Source: Leptolyngbya sp. 'hensonii' (GTDB taxonomy: Bacteria; Cyanobacteriota; Cyanobacteriia; GCF-001939115). From it: 64,000 nucleotides of DNA. Below, piece after piece: positions 1 through 7,572 of this stretch. Position 1 is the stretch's first letter; the number at the start of each line of letters is the position of its first letter. The notes beneath the pieces were generated by a model, which searched no databases, had not been told where the DNA came from, and worked only from the letters and a program-made list of their open reading frames with translations. The position numbers and the translations under genes are program-made. Location: contig NZ_MQTZ01000041.1 of assembly GCF_001939115.1 (NCBI RefSeq), forward strand, positions 186,001-250,000. Reading direction: 5' to 3'.

Positions 1-888
1 TAGCCCAATTTGCCAGCCTGTGGTAGCTGTAACGACCCGAAAAAAGTCGCCCCCGACTTCTCCCCGCGCCAGGGCCATCAGCAGACTCCGCAGCCGACTA
101 TTGGTGACCGCCAGCAGAAGGGCCACTGCCCCAATCCCGATCAGACCCAGCCAGGATCGTCGTGGTAAAACGCCGGTCAGATTCAGCAGCACAAATCCGG
201 TCCCGATCGCCACCACCCCTCCCAACCAGCCTCCACGAGAATTAGTGGTATAGAGATCCAGTAATCCCAGCCCCGTTCCCGCCAGCCAGAGCCAGCGCTG
301 CCACCCCTTTTGCAACAGGCTCAGACCGATCAGCAGCGGCAAGCCCAGCACCAGATATCCGGCCACATAACTGGAATGACCGATCGGAGCCCAGTTGCGC
401 GTGAGCGGCAAGTAAAAGTCAAAGGGCATTTTGACCCCAGCCTGGGTCAACCCCTGCAGCCGTTGCAATTCTGGCAGCAGGGTCTGCACCGTCCAGAGCA
501 GCAAACTGGTGACAATCAGGGCCAGCACCAGATAAGCCTGCCCTACCAGGAGCCGTAAGCGCTGCTGTGCCCCCTGCAAGGGGAAATTGACAGCGTAGAG
601 GGCCGCCAAAAAGCAGAGTCCCATCCAACTGGACCAGCGGGCCTGACCGGGAAACTCCGCCAGCAGGGTGGATACCAGCAGCACGATCGCAGCCAGCCCC
701 ACGACCCAATCCAGCCCATTGCCCAACCCTCGGGTCTGGCGGGCCTGGCGCATTTGTCCCAGCAGCCAGACGATCGGGAGTACCAGGCCCACCTGCCAGA
801 GCAACACCCAGGGCCAGCCTAAAACTTTGGTACTGCTATCCGGCAGTAGGGTGAACAGGACGTAAAATCCGATCGTCAACCAGGCCAT
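1..888 (-). CDS. O-antigen ligase / Wzy_C-like polytopic membrane protein, 3' end outside the window
   Basis: The reading frame is open from an ATG at 886-888 to the left edge (296 codons, no stop), so the protein is cut off at its C-terminus. An AAGGAG Shine-Dalgarno lies at 895-900, a good distance from this ATG. The protein is almost entirely hydrophobic, with about eight predicted membrane helices. Two motifs typical of the O-antigen ligase / Wzy_C family are visible: an N-W-x-P-x-G-H-x-x-Y stretch at residues 165-174, before a helix, and an S-R-G-G-W-L-G motif at 217-223. Family members polymerise or ligate sugar chains or glycan precursors on the periplasmic face of the inner membrane. 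The substrate cannot be told, and a bicarbonate-transporter-like IctB relative is an alternative because it shares this fold. The gene is divergent from the small gene at 1124. Confidence 0.72.
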   Translation of the reverse strand, partial: MAWLTIGFYVLFTLLPDSSTKVLGWPWVLLWQVGLVLPIVWLLGQMRQARQTRGLGNGLDWVVGLAAIVLLVSTLLAEFPGQARWSSWMGLCFLAALYAVNFPLQGAQQRLRLLVGQAYLVLALIVTSLLLWTVQTLLPELQRLQGLTQAGVKMPFDFYLPLTRNWAPIGHSSYVAGYLVLGLPLLIGLSLLQKGWQRWLWLAGTGLGLLDLYTTNSRGGWLGGVVAIGTGFVLLNLTGVLPRRSWLGLIGIGAVALLLAVTNSRLRSLLMALARGEVGGDFFRVVTATTGWQIGL

Positions 889-1123
889 GGATATCTCCTT
901 GCAAGTGGATGGGGTTATTAAACTTAGCAGAACAGCAGGAGAGCAATAAATGTAAAGAATTAATAAGTAATTCTGAGTGGTATTGTTTTTTATTAACATA
1001 AAACTTCATAATCAGATTCATAGAAATTTTGTTCACTTCAACCCGAATTGATTTTCAGGATGCATCATGAAGGGTTCAAGTGAATTCAAAACCCATTGGT
1101 AATGATTAGGAGAGTTTTCTGTT

Positions 1124-1615
1124 ATGTTTAGCTTTTTAAAGGAAGGTAATGCAACGACTGGCGAAACGGGGCAGGCTAATGGGTTCAGAATCCGGAAGCG
1201 TAAAGGCTATTTTCTGGAGTTGGCCGAAGAGGTGAAAGATGCCCTACCTGAAGGAGGCACGCCACAGTCCGCTCCCGCTATTGTCCCAGCTCCGGTAGCA
1301 TCGGCCCCAGGATCTGAGCCTAAGCCAGCGGCAGAAACACTGGTCGTTGCGGCAGACGTTCCAGCCTCTGAAGTAACGCCAAAACGGACTAAGAAATTCC
1401 GAGGGAAAGCACCCGAACAATCTGCGGTAGCTCCTGCCCCGATCGTGGAGACCGTAGTTCCCGCACCGCAACCCGTTAAGACTCCCTCGGCTAAGCCTGA
1501 AGTAGTCACCTTCGCCACCGATTATCTGATGCCCACACCGGGGCAAACACCCCGGCGGCGTCCAGGGGCAAATATGACAGCTTATCTGGATATGGCCCGG
1601 CAGATGAAGCAGTAG
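1124..1615 (+). CDS. Uncharacterised Pro/Ala-rich cyanobacterial protein
   Basis: This 163-residue protein starts at an ATG preceded by a TTAGGAGAG ribosome-binding site. It has a short conserved-looking N-terminal part (residues 1-45) with a basic patch and a helical E-L-A-E-E-V-K-D-A-L segment. A low-complexity linker rich in Pro, Ala and Val follows (about 46-125), and the C-terminus is basic (about 138-163), with T-P-R-R-R-P-G-A before a helix ending in M-A-R-Q-M-K-Q. There is no signal peptide or membrane helix. The layout of two small conserved ends joined by a disordered linker suggests an adaptor or tether, but no function is known to me. A strong terminator palindrome follows the stop codon, so the gene is probably transcribed alone. 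Confidence 0.7.
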   Translation: MFSFLKEGNATTGETGQANGFRIRKRKGYFLELAEEVKDALPEGGTPQSAPAIVPAPVASAPGSEPKPAAETLVVAADVPASEVTPKRTKKFRGKAPEQSAVAPAPIVETVVPAPQPVKTPSAKPEVVTFATDYLMPTPGQTPRRRPGANMTAYLDMARQMKQ

Positions 1616-1633
1616 GGCCTCTGATTGAAATGG

Positions 1634-1661
1634 AAAGGGGATGGATCGATCCATCCCCTTT
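1634..1661 (+). terminator. Perfect 28-bp palindrome with T-rich tail, rho-independent terminator
   Basis: AAAGGGGATGGATC at 1634-1647 is followed immediately by its exact reverse complement up to 1661, then by a T-rich run (TTCTTT). It lies 18 bases after the stop codon of the 1124 gene and fits a rho-independent terminator, though an RNA hairpin would need to leave a few central bases unpaired. A CCCTTTTCTTTGG-like sequence is repeated just downstream. Confidence 0.75.
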
Positions 1662-1834
1662 TCTTTGGCCCCTTTTCTTTGGTCCCTTACCAAGAAAGAA
1701 TTGCAGATGAATCCAATCAGGTTTACCACTCGCATTGCAACAGATGGCAACGTAGGAAAACCTAGATTTTGCACTCATTCTGCAACAAGATTTGAGCCAT
1801 CACCACTGTTATTGTAACTAATTACGGCAAATTT

Positions 1835-2227
1835 TCAGGTCTCGATCACTTTTGTGGCCAATCCAGCCAATCCATTCTTGGCTTTGGGTTTGCCCACAAT
1901 ATACACATCAAGCTCGATCGTTCCCACTCGATAAACCGTGATTTCTGATAGGTTATCTTCCACAATCTGCTTCAACTGTTGAAACTTTGGCACATTGGCC
2001 TGCTGAATCTCATCGTGCCATTCCTTCGACACGGCCAGATTGCGAAAGAGATAGTCCAGATCGGTTTCCTCAACCTGCGTATCAGGGGCATGGCCAGTCA
2101 ATTCCAACAGAACTTCCGCACTGAGGGAATTTACATTGTCCCAGTGAAATCCCTCAAATGGAAATTCGGATTCGCTGGGCATGAGCAAACCTGCACTGGC
2201 TTGATTTAAGGTCTCAGTAATCGTCAT
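1835..2227 (-). CDS. nuiA: Nuclease A inhibitor family protein (NuiA-like)
   Basis: The 130-residue acidic protein matches the nuclease A inhibitor family in length and in its C-terminal pattern, where a beta-strand with V-D-V-Y-I-V-G is followed by G-L-A-G-L-A-T-K-V-I-E-T. The Anabaena NuiA protein blocks the sugar-non-specific nuclease NucA by a tight 1:1 complex. There is no signal peptide, so this inhibitor should stay in the cytoplasm and protect the cell from unsecreted nuclease. The gene is divergent from the NucA-type nuclease at 2441, with about 210 bases between the starts. This arrangement strongly supports the pairing. Family membership is recognised from sequence pattern; inhibition of the neighbour is inferred. 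Confidence 0.85.
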   Translation of the reverse strand: MTITETLNQASAGLLMPSESEFPFEGFHWDNVNSLSAEVLLELTGHAPDTQVEETDLDYLFRNLAVSKEWHDEIQQANVPKFQQLKQIVEDNLSEITVYRVGTIELDVYIVGKPKAKNGLAGLATKVIET

Positions 2228-2440
2228 AAGGGATTAGATGCTTGGGAGTCCATGCTGAAATATAGCAGAGCTTCTGCCGGACGACTACCGTTCCCTAATC
2301 TTCTCAGGTTCCCACAAAGAATTGTGATGAATGTGTTCTTCGTACTTTACTTCCAACTGGATCAATTTAAGAATCCACCCTTGGTTGCTTTGTGTTCGGT
2401 TGACTCGATTTACTCTCCATTCGCACCAAGAGGATTCTTC

Positions 2441-3307
2441 ATGAAATTTGGACGGTTCAGGGCGTTTGCACTGATTACTGCTAGCAGTATTCTTGCGCTA
2501 CCTTTAATTCTTTCTTCCAAGCTTGCACAATCTCAATCTTCAGTTAGCGTCCACTTAACGATGGGTAATCCCAGCAACGCCATCACCAGCACAAGCTATC
2601 CCAACAACTATTTGATGGTTAAATCCCAGTATGTGCTGTCGTACAACAACAGCAAGCGCATTCCTAACTGGGTGAGCTGGCAACTCAACTCCTCCTGGCT
2701 GGGAAGTGCCCCCAGACAGGATGACTTCCGAGCCGATACCACTCTTCCCAGCTCGTTCTACCGTGTCAGTGGTAGCGACTACAGTGGCAGTGGATTTGAC
2801 AGAGGCCACATGACTCCCAGTGCAGATCGGACCAGCTCGGTAACCAACAACTCGGCCACCTTCCTGATGACAAACATGATTCCGCAAAGCCCTGACAACA
2901 ATCAGGGGGTTTGGGCGAATCTGGAAGACTATGCCCGCACTCTGGTTGGGCAGGGCAAGGAACTGTACATCATCTCCGGTGCCTATGGCAGTTGTGGAAC
3001 CGGGAGTGCCGGATATAAGTGCTCTTTTCCCGCCAAAACAAATCCCAGCTATGCCATCACAGTTCCCAACAGAACCTGGAAAGTGATCGTGGTCCTGGAT
3101 CGGCCTGGCCTAGGGGTGAGTGGAGTCACTACAACTACCCGAGTCATCTCGGTGGATATCCCTAATACTCAGGGGGTTCGCAATGCGAACTGGCGTAGTT
3201 ATCGCGTCAGTGTAGACAGCCTGGAGCAGAAAACTGGATACAACTTCCTCTCGGCTGTGCCTTCCAGCGTTCAGAATGTCATCGAAGCGAAAGTGGATAA
3301 TCAGTAG
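2441..3307 (+). CDS. nucA: Secreted DNA/RNA non-specific endonuclease, NucA type
   Basis: The enzyme is a beta-beta-alpha-metal nuclease that cuts DNA and RNA without sequence specificity. I start it at 2441 because an AGAGGA ribosome-binding site precedes this ATG, and the residues that follow form a signal peptide (about 1-32: basic start, hydrophobic core, A-Q-S cleavage region). An upstream in-frame ATG at 2252 would add 63 residues unlike the family. The signature D-R-G-H lies at residues 120-123, with H123 as the general base. N154 (in P-D-N-N-Q-G-V-W) and E162 (in N-L-E-D) correspond in spacing to the metal ligand and active-site residues of Anabaena NucA. The mature protein is full length for the family. 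It is probably exported for nutrient scavenging or DNA degradation. A hairpin follows the stop codon. Confidence 0.93.
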   Translation: MKFGRFRAFALITASSILALPLILSSKLAQSQSSVSVHLTMGNPSNAITSTSYPNNYLMVKSQYVLSYNNSKRIPNWVSWQLNSSWLGSAPRQDDFRADTTLPSSFYRVSGSDYSGSGFDRGHMTPSADRTSSVTNNSATFLMTNMIPQSPDNNQGVWANLEDYARTLVGQGKELYIISGAYGSCGTGSAGYKCSFPAKTNPSYAITVPNRTWKVIVVLDRPGLGVSGVTTTTRVISVDIPNTQGVRNANWRSYRVSVDSLEQKTGYNFLSAVPSSVQNVIEAKVDNQ

Positions 3308-3334
3308 GTTGTCCTGAGCTTGCTTTGCTAAATC

Positions 3335-3372
3335 TATAGCCCTATCCTTGAGTGCCTTTGGATAGGGCTATA
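3335..3372 (+). terminator. Stable hairpin downstream of nucA
   Basis: A perfect 13-bp inverted repeat (TATAGCCCTATCC at 3335-3347 and its complement at 3360-3372) encloses a 12-base loop, 28 bases after the nuclease stop codon. There is no clear U-tract on the plus strand, so it may be a weak terminator or an RNA-stabilising hairpin. It lies just before the start of the next gene. Confidence 0.55.
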
Positions 3373-3399
3373 CTAACTATTATCTTGAATCAAATTGCA

Positions 3400-3855
3400 A
3401 TGAAATTGATTGTTAGCGTGAAAGTTGCCCTGTGGTCTGTTGCACTATTGGCAGGAATCCCTACAAGCACTGCTGTGGTTCAGGCGCAAGATATTGATCT
3501 GGTTTGTTATGTCCAAACCTCTGGTCAACAGATTTCTGATTTAAGCAAATGGTGTGGGAGCAGTGAGGCGGTATTACGGAGACTTCGGAGCCTTTCGCCA
3601 GCACAGCGAAAAGCTCAGTTTTTGCAAAGTATTTATCGACAATTTCAAAACCACCCAGAAAGAGATGTGCTGGGACAAGCGGATCCAGATGCTCTGATTG
3701 GTAAGGCCAATCAGATCTGCGAGGCGGTCAAAAGTGGCACGTATCAGCCACCAGTTCAAATCAATGAACCAGACGAGGTTCGCAGAATGGCCAATCTGGA
3801 AGAAGCACTGATCGATCAAGTTGTCCGTGAGGGGTTCTGCTTAGGGCTAGATTAG
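3400..3855 (+). CDS. Small exported protein with four cysteines, function unknown
   Basis: The start at 3400 gives a clean signal peptide: M-K-L-I at the start, then a hydrophobic core ending in an A-Q-A-Q type cleavage region near residue 31. The frame is open from 3352, but the extra residues overlap the nucA hairpin and are not signal-like. The mature part (about 120 residues) is mostly helical and has four cysteines, in V-C-Y, W-C-G, I-C-E and F-C-L contexts. These could form two disulfides in the periplasm or outside the cell. I do not recognise a family. It follows nucA on the same strand and is followed by its own hairpin. It could be a cargo or helper of the nuclease locus, but nothing in the sequence shows that. 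Confidence 0.6.
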   Translation: MKLIVSVKVALWSVALLAGIPTSTAVVQAQDIDLVCYVQTSGQQISDLSKWCGSSEAVLRRLRSLSPAQRKAQFLQSIYRQFQNHPERDVLGQADPDALIGKANQICEAVKSGTYQPPVQINEPDEVRRMANLEEALIDQVVREGFCLGLD

Positions 3856-3869
3856 AACACCACCATTAA

Positions 3870-3909
3870 GGGCCAAACTAGAGGGATTAATCTCTGAAAA
3901 GTTTGGCCC
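3870..3909 (+). terminator. Inverted repeat after the four-cysteine exported protein
   Basis: GGGCCAAACT (3870-3879) pairs exactly with AGTTTGGCCC (3900-3909), and the inner sequence can extend the stem through AGAG/CTCT. It lies 15 bases after the stop codon at 3855. No T-run follows, so termination efficiency is uncertain. Confidence 0.5.
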
Positions 3910-3969
3910 AAGTAAGCAGACTCGTGTGAAAAGCCTGCCTTGAGATGCTAGGACATGGAGTAGTATGGG

Positions 3970-4119
3970 TTACCGTACTGAATTCAGAGCAGGCGTGCGG
4001 GAGTCAGCATCCAGTTGAGTGACGACATCAAATTGCTCAATCTGTTGCTTCAGCCACTCGGCAAACAGGTCAGAGAGGATTTTTTGCCTCAGGGTGTCAT
4101 CCACAGCGGGTTGAATCAT
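3970..4119 (-). pseudogene. Short open frame, possible C-terminal fragment of a larger protein
   Basis: A 49-codon frame (ATG at 4117-4119, stop at 3970-3972) encodes an amphipathic helix rich in Q, L and E with an F-A-E-W-L-K-Q-Q-I-E-Q core, and the protein-like pattern extends upstream of the ATG, reading S-L-D-Q-V-R-A-A just before it. This resembles the extreme C-terminal helix of PpiC/SurA-type peptidyl-prolyl isomerases found near cyanobacterial export genes, but the match is from memory and weak. No complete gene exists in this frame, because its upstream part overlaps the end of the gene at 4136 in another frame. It is either a remnant or a very small gene. No convincing Shine-Dalgarno is present. 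Confidence 0.3.
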
Positions 4120-4135
4120 AGCAGCCCTAACCTGA

Positions 4136-4732
4136 TCAAGGCTCAGTTTTGCGGATGACCTGGGGCAGGAAAGCAGATAGTTCGCTAACCAACCAATCCT
4201 GCGCTTGCGAGGATAAGGACGCCCCCAGCATATAGTCTCCCTCTCGGGTACGCAGGATGCAGTACCGATCGTGGCTGCGCCGTCCCATAGCCCAGTAGAT
4301 CTCGTCCACTCGGTGCAACTGATCCACCGCAGTCAGGGGAATATGAACCCAGCGTCGCCGCAGAGGAGTAAAGAGTTGCAGATGTAGGGCTTGCGCCTCG
4401 ATCGCAATCTCTCCTACGGCCCACTGAAATCGAAACGTGCCCCCCGGAGCAGGTGGATCGATGTAAAAGGTGGGGCGACTGGTGAGCAGGAATCCCGCAA
4501 TCGCCAGAGAGACAGCCGCGACAACCCAGGGCAGCCACACAGCTCCCGTCCCAATGCTTTCGGTTTGCCAGGCTATTAAGCCCTGGCGAATCAGGAGGGC
4601 ACTCAGTCCGATTGCGAAGGCAGCACCGATCAAGGACAGGGCCATCTCATCAGGCAGGCGGATGCGGATCTGACGATCGCTGTATTTAACCTGAATCCGG
4701 CTGCCCTGGGGGGGTTGATTAAGTTTTTGCAT
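4136..4732 (-). CDS. Two-helix membrane protein with PH-like cytoplasmic part, unknown function
   Basis: This 198-residue protein has a polar N-terminus with a short beta-like segment (about 10-28) and two membrane helices (about 33-50 and 65-85). A C-terminal soluble domain (about 90-198) has alternating beta strands and a terminal helix. The pattern R-W-V-H-I-P-L-T-A-V-D-Q-L followed by I-L-R-T-R-E-G-D-Y resembles bacterial PH-type domains, in which a helical hairpin anchors a small beta-barrel at the membrane. The resemblance is at fold level only, and no substrate or partner can be named. The start codon is an ATG right after a short AT-rich leader. It is divergent from the 4894 gene. Confidence 0.65.
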   Translation of the reverse strand: MQKLNQPPQGSRIQVKYSDRQIRIRLPDEMALSLIGAAFAIGLSALLIRQGLIAWQTESIGTGAVWLPWVVAAVSLAIAGFLLTSRPTFYIDPPAPGGTFRFQWAVGEIAIEAQALHLQLFTPLRRRWVHIPLTAVDQLHRVDEIYWAMGRRSHDRYCILRTREGDYMLGASLSSQAQDWLVSELSAFLPQVIRKTEP

Positions 4733-4893
4733 AGATTGTTGATAGGTTAGTCTGGGAATTCCCCTATGATCATTGCCACCTTAACGCTTCAGAAAGGGAA
4801 CAGGCTGACGATGGCAACGCGCAGGACAGCAAGCATAATAACCTTGCTCCGCTTCTCTGCGAAAAGGGTTTGCTATGATCAGGCTTTTCTGCC

Positions 4894-6057
4894 ATGGGAT
4901 TAGCCCCAATTTATCGATCGATCTCACTTCTCATTGCCCTGGCCATGGCTTTCTGTCTGGTGGTTCAATCCGCCCTGGCCGTGAATCTGACACAGGTGCA
5001 GTCAGGGGGAAACTCGCCTCTGGACTGGCTTAACCTGAACTGGTCGATCGTCGGTCGGGTGGGGGCGATCGGCGAAGACTGGGAATTTGGCATTGGCCCC
5101 AATAACTTCTCTACCCCCAAGCAGACCCTGCAGTGGACCTGGGTAAATGGGGCAGAAGTTCCCTGGAGCTTACAATGGCGCGATCGGACCCTTACCTTCA
5201 GGATTGGCCGTGAGGCAATCTTCTGGAGTCAGACTGCTCCTGTGCCCCTGATCATGGATAGCTTTTACCTGTTGACCCACGTTGAAGGGGCTGCGGGGTA
5301 CGTCAGCCCGGGAACACTCCTGATTGTGGAGGTGAGACAGGTGAATGGGGCGGCTGTCAAACCTGTAGTCAGCCACAGTGGGACCCCAGGCAGAAAACTG
5401 CGGTTGAGCAAGCGGCTATTTACTGCAGATGCTCCGATCTCCTCCCTGGCTGGAACTATTCGACTGAGCTGGCCTGAGGGAGCCCTGAATCCACAGACCC
5501 AAGGAGCCCGGAGTCGCATTTTTCTGAAGATGGAGGGATTTGATACCAGAACTGCCAGACTCCTCTCCCACTCCAATGTTTTGCGTCCTCGAAGTGCCTC
5601 CTCACCGATGGGAGGTCGAACCCAATCAGACCAGCCTCCTGGTCCTGATCGATTGACAAGCCCATCTGATAAAGTACTTTCCCAGAAAACTGACCCTAAA
5701 ACTGGACCCAAATTGGTTCTATCAGGCAAATTGCATCTGCCATATTCGAGATATGACGTGATCCGAGGTCTTATGGCAATGAAACCGATCAACTTTGACA
5801 AAGATACAACCGCCTGGATTTTTCAGGTTTGGGCTTCTTTTATCATTTCCATGGGGGCAATGGGCCTGAGCTTAGCCTGGTTGCCCATGGACAACTGGAT
5901 GAAAGGACAATTAGGGGTCAGCTTTCTGTTTTCCATCAGCTCCAGTTTTACTCTGGCCAAGACCCTGAGAGATAATCAGGAAGCCCACAAACTAACCTCC
6001 CGCATTGATGAAGCGAGAGTTGAAAAACTGCTGGCGGAACACAACTCCCTGAAGTAG
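4894..6057 (+). CDS. Exported domain fused to a C-terminal YiaA/B two-helix domain
   Basis: The protein has 387 residues. A signal peptide (1-29, ending A-L-A) precedes an extracytoplasmic, beta-rich domain of about 180 residues that includes I-S-R-F/I-F-L-K-type strands. A Ser/Pro/Thr-rich linker (about 220-285) follows, then two membrane helices at about 307-350 within a typical YiaA/YiaB two-helix domain: A-W-I-F-Q-V-W-A-S-F-I-I-S, a turn with M-D-N-W, and S-F-T-L-A-K-T-L-R-D. A charged helix ends the protein. YiaA/B-domain proteins are small inner-membrane proteins of unknown function. The exported N-terminal domain makes this one unusual. It lies 22 bases upstream of another membrane protein gene and probably shares its transcript. 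Confidence 0.7.
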   Translation: MGLAPIYRSISLLIALAMAFCLVVQSALAVNLTQVQSGGNSPLDWLNLNWSIVGRVGAIGEDWEFGIGPNNFSTPKQTLQWTWVNGAEVPWSLQWRDRTLTFRIGREAIFWSQTAPVPLIMDSFYLLTHVEGAAGYVSPGTLLIVEVRQVNGAAVKPVVSHSGTPGRKLRLSKRLFTADAPISSLAGTIRLSWPEGALNPQTQGARSRIFLKMEGFDTRTARLLSHSNVLRPRSASSPMGGRTQSDQPPGPDRLTSPSDKVLSQKTDPKTGPKLVLSGKLHLPYSRYDVIRGLMAMKPINFDKDTTAWIFQVWASFIISMGAMGLSLAWLPMDNWMKGQLGVSFLFSISSSFTLAKTLRDNQEAHKLTSRIDEARVEKLLAEHNSLK

Positions 6058-6079
6058 CCAAATTGGATAATTGAGTCTT

Positions 6080-6652
6080 ATGCATAACGATTTTACAGTA
6101 AAACCCAAATGGTCAAGGGCAGATTGGAGGCTCTGGTGGGCCTGGGTGGCGGTCTGCACCCTGGGTGGGATTATTGCCATCCCATCTGGATTCTTCCTGG
6201 CGGTTTCCTTCGGTGACTACGGGCAACGGGGATTTCCCCTGGGATGGGCGTTAGTCTGGACCATCCATGGGTTAGCCCAGTGGCTGGTGCTCTGTCGCAG
6301 GATTTCCGGGTCAGGTTGGTGGATTGTGGCTACCGCGTTCGGGGGGTCACTGGCCTTACCTATATTGATGGTTCTGAACAGTACTTTCTCTAACTGGATG
6401 TCTGGCTCTATGACTCCATTGGTGTTGATGCCCTGTATCGGTGCTGTAGATGGAGCAATCGTGGGGTTGGCCCAGTCTCTTGTCCTCTGGGCTACTGTGC
6501 CCAACGTGCGGGGTGAGTGGATTTTGTCCTCTACGATCGGAGGGTTGACAGTGCTGCCACCCACCAGTGCGATGATTACGGGCATCACCCTGGTAAAACT
6601 ATTCCAGCCGAAATCCCCCGTTCAACATTCGGCTTGCGGGCATGAGCATTGA
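6080..6652 (+). CDS. Polytopic membrane protein with internal repeat, unknown function
   Basis: About 190 residues, nearly all hydrophobic, with four to five predicted membrane helices. Two segments with the pattern G-L-A-Q-W/S-L-V-L followed by a Trp-rich stretch and a small-residue helix recur around residues 70 and 135, suggesting an internal duplication. This repeat pattern is common in cyanobacterial membrane proteins of unknown function. I use the ATG at 6080; a TTG three codons upstream (6071) is possible. The C-terminus has a short C-G-H-E-H tail. It is co-oriented with the YiaA/B protein upstream and the secretion cluster downstream, but has no motif tying it to either. Confidence 0.6.
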   Translation: MHNDFTVKPKWSRADWRLWWAWVAVCTLGGIIAIPSGFFLAVSFGDYGQRGFPLGWALVWTIHGLAQWLVLCRRISGSGWWIVATAFGGSLALPILMVLNSTFSNWMSGSMTPLVLMPCIGAVDGAIVGLAQSLVLWATVPNVRGEWILSSTIGGLTVLPPTSAMITGITLVKLFQPKSPVQHSACGHEH

Positions 6653-6756
6653 TCCTCCATCCGAGGTTTGGCTGAGAGGGTTCCGCCGAATTACGCTCCT
6701 GCTGAGGGCTGTGGCTGTTATTCAATGGCCAAATCAGCTCGCATGGAGTGATTCTT

Positions 6757-7569
6757 ATGGCACATTGGTTGAGCAAGTCGGTTCGACCGAGCAGAAGCGG
6801 AAGGATAGGGGTAACCCTTTGCCTTTTGATGGCATCCCCGATCGTCTTTTCTAATTCCAGTTCTGCAGCCCCACCGCTCCTGGTGGGACAATTTTCCCTA
6901 CCCGCTGGCAGTCCCCTGGACTCAGTTCTGAACAATCTCCTCAATCAAAGTCAGGCTCTCATCCATCAGACCCAACAGCAGGTGAATACCCTGCTGGGTC
7001 CCGTTCAGCAGGATTTGCAGACAGCGCTTCAGGATGCCTTTGGCTCCATGACCCTGGATGTGAATGCTGCCGAGCACAATATCCTTGATGCCATCGAGGC
7101 TGGAACAGTGCCATCTACCACAGGCATTAATCCAGTGCTAGAGCAGCGCACAACCGCAACCAGAGTCCTGACAGCGCATCACAAAACATCAACCCTCTCC
7201 CAGGAAGCCCAGGCGACTGCTAAACAGACGATCGAAACTACCCAGCAGACCCTGGCCCAGGTGCATGACTGTAACGAGCAGGGCAAAGCGGCTCAATCCA
7301 CGCAGGATGCTTTGAAGTCTCTACTGTGTCAGCAATCTGGCATGGCCTCAATGGACGCGACCCTGATTCCATTGCTGCAAAAAACGATCGAAACCAATGT
7401 GGGGATTGAAACCAATCTTAGTCTGCTGAATGACCAGATTAATGGACAGTTCATAGCTGCAGAACAAAGGCGCATGGCGGAAACCAGTCAATCGCAGTTA
7501 ATCCGTTCCAGTTTCAGCAGCCTGCTCTATTCGCCAAAAACTGTCCCAGCAATGCAACTCCAGAAGTAA
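6757..7569 (+). CDS. VirB5/TrbJ-like exported helical protein, first gene of a type IV secretion-like cluster
   Basis: The ATG at 6757 has GGAG nine bases upstream. A GTG three codons earlier is less likely. An N-terminal signal peptide (about residues 12-36) is followed by a 230-residue, almost purely helical region rich in Gln, Leu and Thr with heptad-like spacing. A single pair of cysteines sits about 22 residues apart (D-C-N-E-Q-G and L-L-C-Q-Q-S). This layout matches VirB5/TrbJ minor pilus proteins, which decorate or help assemble type IV secretion pili. Sequence identity to named members is too low to claim by eye, so the assignment rests on architecture and on its place ahead of VirB6-, VirB8-, VirB9- and VirB10-like genes. 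The next gene starts three bases after the stop. Confidence 0.6.
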   Translation: MAHWLSKSVRPSRSGRIGVTLCLLMASPIVFSNSSSAAPPLLVGQFSLPAGSPLDSVLNNLLNQSQALIHQTQQQVNTLLGPVQQDLQTALQDAFGSMTLDVNAAEHNILDAIEAGTVPSTTGINPVLEQRTTATRVLTAHHKTSTLSQEAQATAKQTIETTQQTLAQVHDCNEQGKAAQSTQDALKSLLCQQSGMASMDATLIPLLQKTIETNVGIETNLSLLNDQINGQFIAAEQRRMAETSQSQLIRSSFSSLLYSPKTVPAMQLQK

Positions 7570-7572
7570 CCC

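Noticed and set aside
1244-1774. Long open frame (176 codons) on the minus strand opposite the 1124 gene
   Set aside because: Composition is Cys/Arg/Ser-rich with no protein family pattern, and it is antisense to a gene with a good ribosome-binding site. It is an antisense shadow of the Pro/Ala-rich linker.
2252-2440. N-terminal extension of the nuclease gene
   Set aside because: The 63 extra residues show no conserved pattern, and the ATG at 2441 has both a ribosome-binding site and a signal peptide right behind it.
5265-5801. 178-codon minus-strand frame opposite the YiaA/B gene
   Set aside because: It is antisense to a gene with a signal peptide and a recognised domain, and has no start site features of its own.
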